Source: Diadema setosum
Taxonomy: Eukaryota; Echinodermata; Echinoidea; Diadematoida; Diadematidae
Direction of reading: 5' to 3'
DNA length: 64,000 nt
Assembly: GCF_964275005.1 (NCBI RefSeq)
Contig: NC_092705.1
Span: 20,653,723 to 20,717,722, forward strand
Each line of letters opens with the position of its first letter. Positions within the stretch are counted from its first letter, which is position 1. The translations under genes and the position numbers were made by a program. Positions 46,357 through 57,849 of the stretch are shown piece by piece. The notes beneath the pieces are model-generated. The model did no database searches and had not been told where the DNA came from. It saw nothing but the letters and a program-made list of their open reading frames with translations.

Positions 46357-47418
46357 TAAGTTTAAACATGTTCTTTTTGAGGACCCTTCCTTCTCATCCT
46401 TTTTCTGAAAGTCCAATCTCTATGCAAACTCCAGTTAAAACTCCACAGGAGATGTTTGGGAGGTCTACTCATCCAAGATCCAAGATCCACTAGGCACTAC
46501 TACAGTGTAACTCTGGAGCATGCTCCAGCCGCGCCGCGGTCGACGACCCCGCCAGCCTCCTCCGATCTAGCCTTTAAACAAGGCGGCTGCGCGGGATACC
46601 TTACCGCGGAGTTGGTGGCGCGTTGCCGCATGCCGCGCTGCGTTGGTAACGGGCTTTAAGATTGTACATTATTATGTTGCTGTCTGCTGTATGTGAGCCA
46701 AAGTATCAGTACACATACAGTGAAATAAAACGCATAGAATCTACCTTCAGCGTAAAATTTCCGCGGTGGCCAGTTTTGAAGCATCACTGCATCCCCTGCA
46801 CATTAGGGCTCAGTAAGTTTGCACGTCCACACAACATCCATCCATTGACACCATAGGTACCACACCACGCACGCTGAACTGACGTGACACCGTCGCGACT
46901 TCGACGGTGTCAGTCGAGCCGTGCGCCCGCAGGGGAGCGAGCGAGCGGTCTCGTACCACTGTCAAGTGCTATGCTCTGGACAGTTGTGGATTACACGTTT
47001 GGGATCACATGACCCATCACATGGTCTGTAATGAGCTCACACGGGAATTCCCCGTAGAGACGTGTGTTAAAATTCAAATTTCAAAAAATTGTGTAAAATA
47101 GCTGGGAGAAATGAGGTGTTTCATATTCACTAACCTGAATAAGTGAGATATACCCTTTCATCCATCAAAATTCTAAGGCAGGTTCTTCGGCTCAATCTCT
47201 GTCCAAGGGTCCGCAAAGCCAGACTACGAGTTCTTTTTACTAAAAAAATCACCCCGGCACCTATTTTCTGTACATGCAGCCAATGAAATAAAGTCCCACC
47301 AAATTCCATCAGAAAAGCTTTCATCGCATCTTCCAACCAAAATGCAGTTTGTAGAGGAATTCAAACCAATATCTACAGCTATTCAATTTTTAGCCAAACT
47401 GCATCACTGATTTTTAAT
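46357..47418. other. Intergenic stretch with CpG-rich patches
   Basis: CpG-rich at 46500-46650 and 46860-46960, the latter with the hairpin TGACACCGTCG / CGACGGTGTCA. No gene recognised. Confidence 0.5.
46885..46912. repeat. Perfect 11-bp stem hairpin with 6-base loop
   Basis: TGACACCGTCG-cgactt-CGACGGTGTCA, in a CpG-rich patch. No run of T follows, so it is not a simple terminator. Confidence 0.9.
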
Positions 47419-47430
47419 TAATTTTTTCTT

Positions 47431-49462
47431 TGCAACTGATTGACAAATTGCCCTACATCGACGTAAATAAGCACTGAATTGATCAGTGTTTTAGTAGTAG
47501 CCATGATAAAAAAATCATGGGCGTACATACTCGAGCAGGATTCGAACCCACGACCTCCTGATCACCGGACAGGCGTCTTCTCCACTAGACCACCGAGCTT
47601 TCGCCCGACAGCAAGTGTTGGTTCTAATCCTTATAGCATGCAGCGGGTACTGCTTTGTTATTCAAATTTAAGAAATTCTTCCGTCGAGATGTTTTCATTG
47701 CAACTGATTGACAAATTGCCCTACATCGACGTAAATAAGCACTGAATTGATCAGTGTTTTAGTAGTAGCCATGATAAAAAAATCATGGGCGTACATACTC
47801 GAGCAGGATTCGAACCCACGACCTCCTGATCACCGGACAGGCGTCATCTCCACTAGACCACCGAGCTTTCGCCCGACAGCAAGTGTTGGTTCTAATCCTT
47901 ATAGCATGCAGCGGGTACTGCTTTGTTATTCAAATTTAAGAAATTCTTCCGTCGAGATGTTTTCATTGCAACTGATTGACAAATTGCCCTACATCGACGT
48001 AAATAAGCACTGAATTGATCAGTGTTTTAGTAGTAGCCATGATAAAAAAATCATGGGCGTACATACTCGAGCAGGATTCGAACCCACGACCTCCTGATCA
48101 CCGGACAGGCGTCATCTCCACTAGACCACCGAGCTTTCGCCCGACAGCAAGTGTTGGTTCTAATCCTTATAGCATGCAGCGGGTACTGCTTTGTTATTCA
48201 AATTTAAGAAATTCTTCCGTCGAGATGTTTTCATTGCAACTGATTGACAAATTGCCCTACATCGACGTAAATAAGCACTGAATTGATCAGTGTTTTAGTA
48301 GTAGCCATGATAAAAAAATCATGGGCGTACATACTCGAGCAGGATTCGAACCCACGACCTCCTGATCACCGGACAGGCGTCATCTCCACTAGACCACCGA
48401 GCTTTCGCCCGACAGCAAGTGTTGGTTCTAATCCTTATAGCATGCAGCGGGTACTGCTTTGTTATTCAAATTTAAGAAATTCTTCCGTCGAGATGTTTTC
48501 ATTGCAACTGATTGACAAATTGCCCTACATCGACGTAAATAAGCACTGAATTGATCAGTGTTTTAGTAGTAGCCATGATAAAAAAATCATGGGCGTACAT
48601 ACTCGAGCAGGATTCGAACCCACGACCTCCTGATCACCGGACAGGCGTCATCTCCACTAGACCACCGAGCTTTCGCCCGACAGCAAGTGTTGGTTCTAAT
48701 CCTTATAGCATGCAGCGGGTACTGCTTTGTTATTCAAATTTAAGAAATTCTTCCGTCGAGATGTTTTCATTGCAACTGATTGACAAATTGCCCTACATCG
48801 ACGTAAATAAGCACTGAATTGATCAGTGTTTTAGTAGTAGCCATGATAAAAAAATCATGGGCGTACATACTCGAGCAGGATTCGAACCCACGACCTCCTG
48901 ATCACCGGACAGGCGTCATCTCCACTAGACCACCGAGCTTTCGCCCGACAGCAAGTGTTGGTTCTAATCCTTATAGCATGCAGCGGGTACTGCTTTGTTA
49001 TTCAAATTTAAGAAATTCTTCCGTCGAGATGTTTTCATTGCAACTGATTGACAAATTGCCCTACATCGACGTAAATAAGCACTGAATTGATCAGTGTTTT
49101 AGTAGTAGCCATGATAAAAAATCATGGGCGTACATACTCGAGCAGGATTCGAACCCACGACCTCCTGATCACCGGACAGGCGTCATCTCCACTAGACCAC
49201 CGAGCTTTCGCCCGACAGCAAGTGTTGGTTCTAATCCTTATAGCATGCAGCGGGTACTGCTTTGTTATTCAAATTTAAGAAATTCTTCCGTCGAGATGTT
49301 TTCATTGCAACTGATTGACAAATTGCCCTACATCGACGTAAATAAGCACTGAATTGATCAGTGTTTTAGTAGTAGCCATGATAAAAAAATCATGGGCGTA
49401 CATACTCGAGCAGGATTCGAACCCACGACCTCCTGATCACCGGACAGGCGTCATCTCCACTA
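47431..49462 (+). repeat. Left arm of inverted tandem array, 268-bp unit, about 7.6 copies
   Basis: Near-identical units recur every 268 bp (267 where an A run is one shorter). Each contains the palindromes CACTGA-attga-TCAGTG and ATGAT-aaaaaa-ATCAT and, on the - strand, a tRNA-like sequence. Visible differences are a TCTTC/TCATC change in the outermost unit and A-run length. The arm stops inside a unit at CATCTCCACTA. Confidence 0.97.
47532..47597 (-). tRNA. Representative tRNA-like sequence of the array (15 copies, Asp/Glu-like)
   Basis: A box TGGTCTAGTGG and B box GGGTTCGAATCC. D stem GTCT/AGAT and T stem GTGGG/CCTGC pair, and most acceptor pairs form. The anticodon arm is distorted and the variable region long. 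Isotype uncertain (GTC anticodon possible). Eight copies in the left arm (- strand, the innermost 5'-truncated) and seven in the right arm (+ strand). Confidence 0.55.
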
Positions 49463-51465
49463 TGATTTTTTTATCATGGCTACTACTAAAACACTGATCA
49501 ATTCAGTGCTTATTTACGTCGATGTAGGGCAATTTGTCAATCAGTTGCAATGAAAACATCTCGACGGAAGAATTTCTTAAATTTGAATAACAAAGCAGTA
49601 CCCGCTGCATGCTATAAGGATTAGAACCAACACTTGCTGTCGGGCGAAAGCTCGGTGGTCTAGTGGAGATGACGCCTGTCCGGTGATCAGGAGGTCGTGG
49701 GTTCGAATCCTGCTCGAGTATGTACGCCCATGATTTTTTTATCATGGCTACTACTAAAACACTGATCAATTCAGTGCTTATTTACGTCGATGTAGGGCAA
49801 TTTGTCAATCAGTTGCAATGAAAACATCTCGACGGAAGAATTTCTTAAATTTGAATAACAAAGCAGTACCCGCTGCATGCTATAAGGATTAGAACCAACA
49901 CTTACTGTCGGGCGAAAGCTCGGTGGTCTAGTGGAGATGACGCCTGTCCGGTGATCAGGAGGTCGTGGGTTCGAATCCTGCTCGAGTATGTACGCCCATG
50001 ATTTTTTTATCATGGCTACTACTAAAACACTGATCAATTCAGTGCTTATTTACGTCGATGTAGGGCAATTTGTCAATCAGTTGCAATGAAAACATCTCGA
50101 CGGAAGAATTTCTTAAATTTGAATAACAAAGCAGTACCCGCTGCATGCTATAAGGATTAGAACCAACACTTGCTGTCGGGCGAAAGCTCGGTGGTCTAGT
50201 GGAGATGACGCCTGTCCGGTGATCAGGAGGTCGTGGGTTCGAATCCTGCTCGAGTATGTACGCCCATGATTTTTTATCATGGCTACTACTAAAACACTGA
50301 TCAATTCAGTGCTTATTTACGTCGATGTAGGGCAATTTGTCAATCAGTTGCAATGAAAACATCTCGACGGAAGAATTTCTTAAATTTGAATAACAAAGCA
50401 GTACCCGCTGCATGCTATAAGGATTAGAACCAACACTTGCTGTCGGGCGAAAGCTCGGTGGTCTAGTGGAGATGACGCCTGTCCGGTGATCAGGAGGTCG
50501 TGGGTTCGAATCCTGCTCGAGTATGTACGCCCATGATTTTTTTATCATGGCTACTACTAAAACACTGATCAATTCAGTGCTTATTTACGTCGATGTAGGG
50601 CAATTTGTCAATCAGTTGCAATGAAAACATCTCGACGGAAGAATTTCTTAAATTTGAATAACAAAGCAGTACCCGCTGCATGCTATAAGGATTAGAACCA
50701 ACACTTGCTGTCGGGCGAAAGCTCGGTGGTCTAGTGGAGATGACGCCTGTCCGGTGATCAGGAGGTCGTGGGTTCGAATCCTGCTCGAGTATGTACGCCC
50801 ATGATTTTTTTATCATGGCTACTACTAAAACACTGATCAATTCAGTGCTTATTTACGTCGATGTAGGGCAATTTGTCAATCAGTTGCAATGAAAACATCT
50901 CGACGGAAGAATTTCTTAAATTTGAATAACAAAGCAGTACCCGCTGCATGCTATAAGGATTAGAACCAACACTTGCTGTCGGGCGAAAGCTCGGTGGTCT
51001 AGTGGAGATGACGCCTGTCCGGTGATCAGGAGGTCGTGGGTTCGAATCCTGCTCGAGTATGTACGCCCATGATTTTTTATCATGGCTACTACTAAAACAC
51101 TGATCAATTCAGTGCTTATTTACGTCGATGTAGGGCAATTTGTCAATCAGTTGCAATGAAAACATCTCGACGGAAGAATTTCTTAAATTTGAATAACAAA
51201 GCAGTACCCGCTGCATGCTATAAGGATTAGAACCAACACTTGCTGTCGGGCGAAAGCTCGGTGGTCTAGTGGAGATGACGCCTGTCCGGTGATCAGGAGG
51301 TCGTGGGTTCGAATCCTGCTCGAGTATGTACGCCCATGATTTTTTTTATCATGGCTACTACTAAAACACTGATCAATTCAGTGCTTATTTACGTCGATGT
51401 AGGGCAATTTGTCAATCAGTTGCAATGAAAACATCTCGACGGAAGAATTTCTTAAATTTGAATAA
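49463..51465 (-). repeat. Right arm of inverted tandem array, 268-bp unit, about 7.5 copies
   Basis: Same unit in reverse orientation, starting with TGATTTTTTTATCATGGC at the centre and ending at AAATTTGAATAA. One unit has a G-to-A change (ACTTACTGTCG). With the left arm it forms a stem of about 2 kb around a non-repeated centre of about 80 bases. Confidence 0.97.
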
Positions 51466-51540
51466 TTTTTTCTTCTTGGTATCTTTGGTACGAATTTAAC
51501 AGGGGACATTCCATTTTATTTACAGGTGTGAACCCTAATA

Positions 51541-52158
51541 CGTAATCTGTCTTTTGTATGGTATCGTAGAGCTGTGTCAGACTTTTCTTTGCACAAAAAT
51601 GTTTTCAAATTGGATAACAACATTATGAAGAGTTTTATCGCAAAACGAGCTAAATCCATTCCTGTTAAGTTGAGATATTTGTGATTAAAGCTGCTAAAAC
51701 AAAGCAAGTAATAAGACGATACAGGATATTTTTAATCATAACTTCTACAATATTCCTTGTTATGTTACAAGAGAGGTATATTACTGGAAATGTTCAATTT
51801 TGCTCTATCTGATGATGGACTCGTATTAAGTAATCTGCCTTTTGTATAGTATCGTAGCTGTGTCGGACTTTTCTTTACACGAAAATATTCTCAAATTGGA
51901 TAACAATTAACATATGAAGAGTTTCATCGCAAAAAGAGCTAAATCCATAGTCTTGTTAAGTTGAGATATTTGTGATTGAAGCTGCTAAAAACAAAGAAAA
52001 TACAGGATATTTTTAATCATAACTTCTACAGTATTCCTTGTTATGTTACAAGTGAGGTATTTTACTGGAAGATTTGATTTTGCTCTATCTGATGATGGAC
52101 TTACTTTGAAACGTTTGAAAATGGCGCTTAGACCATTTTGCGATAAAACTCTTCATAT
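51541..52158. mobile_element. MITE-related repeat with internal tandem duplication
   Basis: TATGAAGAGTTTTATCGCAAA near 51627 is matched in inverse by TTTGCGATAAAACTCTTCATA near 52136. A block of about 290 bp (AATCTG.CTTTTGTAT to GATGATGGACT) is repeated in tandem. Termini resemble the MITE at 37112-37360. Confidence 0.75.
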
Positions 52159-53316
52159 GTGAAAAAAGAATCTGTGGATGGGCCAATCCCACTTTTATCT
52201 CGGCTCAAAGATTTCGTGTCACATTACTTTTGACCAATATTCTAACAACTATAAAGGAATCCTGTGTCCTGAGAAGTCTTAAAGGCCTATTTTGTAAAAA
52301 CAACTTCATCAAACAACCATGCAGACAAAACCTTGCCTACCCTTAGGCCTACAAAATATGAATTCAGGAACCAATCATCTGTCAGTAACTCATGGTTGAT
52401 CAAAATTGCATGTCATAATTCTTATAACACCTTTATTGAATTCATCAAAGAAGGCTCATAAAATGTACTCAATAAAAGTATATGTAAAAGGACAATATGA
52501 TTGGAGACCAAAAGCAATTTATGAACTAGGCCCTATACTTATTGATATATTAATTCATGATTTTGTATCGAATTTGCTTGATGTAATGTGACTTCTGAAA
52601 ATGAGGGATTTTGCCGGAGCGTAAGTTTCATAAATCTTGTGACACATCTTAATATACCACTTCTCAGAAAGAAAAGAAAAAAATGCGCCCTCTGAAAGGA
52701 AATCATGCATGTGTAATGTCGGACACGCATTATGGTAACTGATATCCGAATATAAAACAATGTCTATAAGTGCTACAGGATTTCAAAAATAGACAATTAT
52801 CCTTATGTATCAACAACTTTCACAGGAAAATGGCTTCTTCGAAACGTAAAAGCATCGTTGTGTCCTTGTAGATTCAATCCCGCAACACTGATCTAATAAG
52901 TTCCGTTTAATTTTACGAAGTAGAATGAGACATGCAAAATTCATACTAGTAAGAAATCTTCGGACTTTCATTATTCTGATTTTTTATCAATTCATTTACC
53001 TTTGCTCATCAAATGCCAAATATTAAGGTGAATGTGTGGGGATAATGTAAGTTTCATTGCACAAAAGTCATCTTTGGGACTCTCCTCTGCAAAAGATCCT
53101 GTTTCTGTTGAATGTTTAAGTTCTGTTTTTTCTTTTCTAATCATCCATTGTTTGGCCCCTTTAAATGCCATTTATTCTTGCTCGATCCATGTTATAATGC
53201 GCATCTCACTTGAATTACGAGTGATGCACTATAATACGCGAAATTTAATATTCCATCAGGCTCCGGTGATTCCGAAGGTTCTTTTTTTTTTCGAACCACA
53301 CAAATTTCCTGTATAA
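52159..53316. other. Intergenic stretch
   Basis: AT-rich; nothing recognised. Confidence 0.6.
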
Positions 53317-53317
53317 G

Positions 53318-53596
53318 AGATTATATTTAGATGTTCGTTAATCAGAAGGTTCGTTAATCCGAAAATAAAATAGAGTTCGTTATTCGGAAGATTCATTAAA
53401 CCGCAAATAGAATAATGCTCATTACTCCGAAAGTATTTTTTTTTTCAAAAATGAACTATAAAGGCTCATCATTTGGACTGTTCGTTAATCCGATCGAAAA
53501 CGAAAAGACCTATACACTAACGAACCGTCAGAATTTTTACCGAAGCTTTTCCATTGCTTCTGAAACATGAATCTTCGGAATAACGAACTGTAATCT
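53318..53596. repeat. MITE-like element with TTCGTTAATCCGAA internal repeats
   Basis: Ends AGATTATA..TGTTCGTTA and TAACGAACTGTAATCT are roughly inverted. The interior repeats GTTCGTTAATCCGAA-type words in several degenerate copies. Confidence 0.6.
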
Positions 53597-53900
53597 CAAA
53601 ACACAACGATTCCCTCCTATGTTCACAAGACATTTGCTGTTAGGCCTAAAATGTTGATGGCGGTATAACCATAATCGTGTGATGCCAATTCTTTCAATAA
53701 ACTAAATGCAATTGCATTTGCAAAATCGATTAAACATAAATTATATTCAGAATGGAGGAGATTATTATGCTGAAAAGCAAAGCTTGTATTTTGCACTCTC
53801 CTTATAGTGGACAGTATAATAATTACTGAACTGAACCTATAATGCTAAGGCAAGTTGAAAAGGGAAAAAGTGACAAGTGGTACACACATTCACACAAACG

Positions 53901-53926
53901 CGCACACACACACACACACACACACG
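53901..53926. repeat. (CA)n microsatellite
   Basis: CA dinucleotide run, directly visible. Confidence 0.9.
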
Positions 53927-54409
53927 TTCTTGTAAGGACCTTCAATCGGGGATATGGTTTTTTTTTTTTTTTCACCTTCAAACGGGGACATTTTAATTTG
54001 TTAGTTTGGAGCAATGTGATTGGCTAAAATATTATGTTTGATATAGTTCACTGATACCCAAACTGGCTTGTTTTTGTCTAAATTGTAATTATTTGAGATT
54101 TGAGTAATTAATTATCAGCTAACTGGGGATACACACAATGTGTGTCCAAAATGATCTTTAGTACCTTTGAAACCGGGAATAACATGTAGAAATGCACATT
54201 TGCAAGTGTCACAGTGTTATGTGCCCCATGGGAATCATGGTCCTGGTAGTTTGATATTGTGTGAAATTTTGTACCATGAAATCGGTCCATATGCCCACAA
54301 TTTTTATGAAGCGTTATATTTTGAAACCGATCATTAACAAAACATTTTACCATTCTGTAGAACTACTCGGTTTCATATGGTATAACACGTCACACTTTTT
54401 TTTTTTTTT

Positions 54410-54830
54410 TTGGCCTATGCCCGGATTCACGGTAAAACATTTCACATAATTTGGAAGGCATACGCTCGGTTTCATGGTATAGCACTCACACATTGGGCAT
54501 ATGCTCGGTTTCATGGTATTAACACTCACACATTTAGTGGGCATATGCCCTGTTTCATGGTATGGTATTATACTTCACACACTTCGGGGTTTATGCCCGG
54601 TTTCACGGTACAACATTTCACACACTTTGTAGGCAAATGCCCGGTTTCATGGTATTAGCACACACATTTTGAAGGCATATATGCCTGGTTTCATGGTACA
54701 ATGCTTCACACATTTTGTAGCATATCCAGGGTTCATAGTATAATAACACAGTTTGTAGGCATATCCCCGTTTTGATGGTACAATACTTCACACATTTTGT
54801 AGGCACTATACATCCTATAGGTTCATAGTA
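54410..54830 (+). repeat. Degenerate satellite, about 44-bp unit, left part
   Basis: Repeats of GGCATATGCCCGGTTTCATG then GTA.xxACTTCACACATTTTGT. Units vary in length and sequence. Continues at 56548 after the Tc1 insertion. Confidence 0.85.
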
Positions 54831-56547
54831 CACTGTTGGTCATAAAGGTGGAATATTATTTTTTTCTCAAATCTTAACGGCATATTTATTACAATATGCT
54901 TGGAAAATAATATGTTTGGTGTATGTCAATCACCTTACTTTACACACTATTATCATGACACTTACACACTTTTATAGTGATTTTTAACAAGTATACATTG
55001 TATGTCTAAATTATGGGCAGGAAACAACATGAAACAGCAACATGAAACAACAGCATGAAACTATGGGTATGAAACCATATTGATAACATTACAAAAAAAA
55101 AAAAACTTTATTAACAGAATATTTGTTTCAAACGTCACACAATTTTCCAGATGACTCTTTTTTGTGATTCTATTGACAAGTTCACATCAAATTTAAGTCA
55201 TATTGTTCTTAAGATGTCACTAATATCGGGTATGTCCACCCCTGGCACGAATCAGAGATGCGCGTAGGCGTTGCGGCATGCTGTCCACCAGGTTGTTGAT
55301 GACGTCGACAGGTATGGCTTCCCACTCTTCCCTCAACGAAGCTGCTAACTCCTGCAGGTTTTGAGGAATGACCTCTCTGTCGTTGATGGCTCGGCCTAGG
55401 GCAGCCCATGCATGTTCTATGGGGTTCATATCTGGGGAACAAGCTGGCCATGGCATCTGCTCAACCCCCTCTGCCTCTAGGAATTCTGTAACTACAGCTG
55501 CCCTGTGCGGTCTAGTGTTGTCATCCTGCAGTCGGAAATTGAACCCATACACACATCTTGCATAGATGGAAGGCAGTGGACCTCCAGTATCTCCCTTTAG
55601 ACAGCGGCGTTCACGTTACCATCAGGCACCACCAGTGGCGTTTTTCCTCCGTAATGGATTCCGGCCCAGACCATCACTGAGCCTCCTCCACCTTGGGTTG
55701 TCTCGTGGACACAGTCATCCAGAAGACTTTCCCCAGCTTAACCGATGAACTCGCTGTCTCCCATCTCTACGTTCAAGGATAAACCGGCTCTCGTCCATGA
55801 AGATGACGTGTTGCCAATGTCCCAGCTGAAGCCCCCTGTGCTGCCTGGCCCAATGGAGACGAGCTGCTGTGTGGCGAACCGTCAGGCGTGGACATCTAAC
55901 CAATCGTCGTGCTCGGTAGCCATGTTGTATCAATCTGCGATTGACTGTTGTTCTTAAGACGTTGATTCCATGATGTCTCCTCCACAAGCGTTGAAGACGA
56001 CTCGCTGGCAACTTCCTGTTTCTGCCGCTAAGATTAAGCAGTTGGCGATCATCTCTTCTTGTTGTCAGTCTGGGACGTCCCGGTGATTTCCGTTGCCGCA
56101 CATTTCCTCTCTCACGATGATGCTTTAATTAAGATTTTAGAGACTGCACCCTGTGAAATCCCTAGGATTTCTCCTATCCAAGTCTGCTTGTAGCCCTCCT
56201 GCCTCAGTGCTACCACTCTCTCGCGCATTGCCGTTGGCATTGGACCAGGCATTGCCTAGTGGGACTCTGTACCGATTTTTAAGGCAAACAGTACAGGAAA
56301 CTTGGAGAAAAAAAAACCAACTTCCTTTACACGGAGCAAAATCAGCATTGCACATATCCTTATAGTCTGCGCAAGGTAGCATGATTACGTAATTACACAT
56401 TCTTCATGTTCAACTATCACCTGAATAATGGGGTAACATTACGTAATCAATAACATACCAGTTCATTTACAGACAGCTTTTAAAATGCAAACAAAACGCC
56501 CGACTTTTATTCAATACAAAATTATTCCACCTTTTTGACCAACAGTG
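54831..56547 (-). mobile_element. Tc1-like transposon, 1717 bp, inactive copy
   Basis: Inverted ends CACTGTTGGTCATAAAGGTG and CACCTTTTTGACCAACAGTG, flanked by TA on both sides. Inserted in the 44-bp satellite. The transposase on the - strand is broken. Confidence 0.95.
55220..56252 (-). pseudogene. Decayed Tc1-family (DD34E) transposase
   Basis: The length of about 344 codons matches a full Tc1 transposase. In order: a helix-turn-helix segment (GYKQTWIGEILGISQGAVSK), RKSPGRPRLT, VIFMDESRF (first Asp), GGGGSVMVWAGI, QDDNTRPH (second Asp, 55520-55522) and SPDMNPIEHAW (Glu, 55415-55417). Asp and Glu are 34 residues apart. Frame breaks lie near 56115 and 55730, and a stop codon near 55585, so no full protein can be made. 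Confidence 0.93.
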
Positions 56548-57420
56548 TATAATACTTCACACATTTTGAAGGCATATGCTCGATTTCATGGTATTAGCAC
56601 TCACACATTACGTTGGCCCAATGCCCGGTTTCATGGTATGGAATTATACTTCACATACACTTTGCAGTTGTACGCCAGGTTTCATTGTATTAATTAACAC
56701 TTAAACATTTTGTAGGCATATGCCCGGTTTCATGGTATAATACTTCACACATTTTGTAGATATATATGTCCGGTTTCATGACATTAATACTCACACATTT
56801 TGTCGACATAATCATGCCCGGTCACACATTTTGCAGGCATATGCCCGGTTTCATAGTATAATACTTCACACATAATTATTGTGGGCATACACACGGTTTC
56901 AAGGTACACCACTTTACACATTTTGTAGGCACCCGGTTTTATGGTATAAAACTTACACAGTTTGTGGGCATATGCCCAATTACATGATACTTAGTCTGGT
57001 TTCCACACCCTTTGCCAACTGGACTCCGCGGTGACGAAGTCGCCGCCTTTGCCGAAGGAAAGACAAAACCACCTTAAACTATACTAGTTTTCGACGTTGA
57101 GGGCGTCAATATCCTGAATAGCGAAATAGTACGGGCAGAGGGTCTGGAAGCCAGACTACATTGTACTATACTTCTCACATTTTGTGAGCATAATTATCTT
57201 CATGTTATAACGCTCACATATTTTGTGGGCAAATGTCCGGTTTCATGGTACAAACCTCACACATGCTCAGTTTTATGGCAAAGATAGTATTCGTATTGCG
57301 GGAGTGTGCCCGCTTTCATGGTACATTTCACACAATTCTTGCTCATATGCCCGGTGTAATGGTATAGTCCATATAAAACTTTCCATATCTTGTTGACATG
57401 TTCTTGGATTCATTGTATAA
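56548..57420 (+). repeat. Degenerate satellite, about 44-bp unit, right part
   Basis: Continuation of the CATATGCCCGGTTTCATGGT array. Interrupted at about 56990-57160 by unrelated sequence starting AGTCTGGTTTCCACACCC and ending GGAAGCCAGACTA, itself flanked by an inverted AGTCTGG / CCAGACT. Confidence 0.85.
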
Positions 57421-57472
57421 CATATCACACATTCTTTTTGGAGGTGATGGGATATGTTTGGTTTGGGTTGGA

Positions 57473-57830
57473 CATTCCCCACTCCCTGGGTGTGGACGCT
57501 CTTGTCCACACACATTCCCCACCCCATGGGTGTGGACGCTCTTGTCCACACACATTCCCCACCCCATGGGTGTGGACGCTCTTGTCCACACACATTCCCC
57601 ACCCCCTGGGTGTGGACGCTCTTGTCCACACACATTCCCCACCCCCTGGGTGTGGACGCTCTTGTCCACACACATTCCCCACCCCCGGGTGTGGACCCTC
57701 TTGTCCACACACATTCCCCACCCCCTGGGTGTGGACGCTCTTGTCCACACACATTCCCCACCCCCTGGGTGTGGACGCTCTTGTCAACACACATTCCCCA
57801 CCCCCTGGGTGTGGACGCTCTTGTCAATAA
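57473..57830 (+). repeat. 40-bp minisatellite, nine units, each with a hairpin
   Basis: The unit runs CATTCCCCACCCCCTGGGTG then TGGACGCTCTTGTCCACACA. One unit is 39 bp. GTGTGGAC-gctctt-GTCCACAC is a perfect inverted repeat in most units and is broken in the last two. Long open frames across it on both strands are by-products. Confidence 0.97.
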
Positions 57831-57849
57831 TATTATTTCACTTTTCTCC

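Noticed and set aside
47479..51107. Series of identical 88-codon open frames
   Set aside because: They are one window of the 268-bp repeat read over and over. 268 is not a multiple of 3, the frames hold a tRNA-like sequence in antisense, and no protein family is recognised.
47431..51465. CRISPR-like array
   Set aside because: There are no variable spacers, the unit is 268 bp, and the genome is eukaryotic.
47431..51465. Inverted array as an assembly or library artefact
   Set aside because: Not excluded, but not preferred. The centre is asymmetric, individual units carry distinct small changes, and the two ends differ in phase, which a simple missed-adapter palindrome would not give.
55220..56252. 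Active Tc1 transposase
   Set aside because: At least two frame breaks and one stop separate the conserved motifs.
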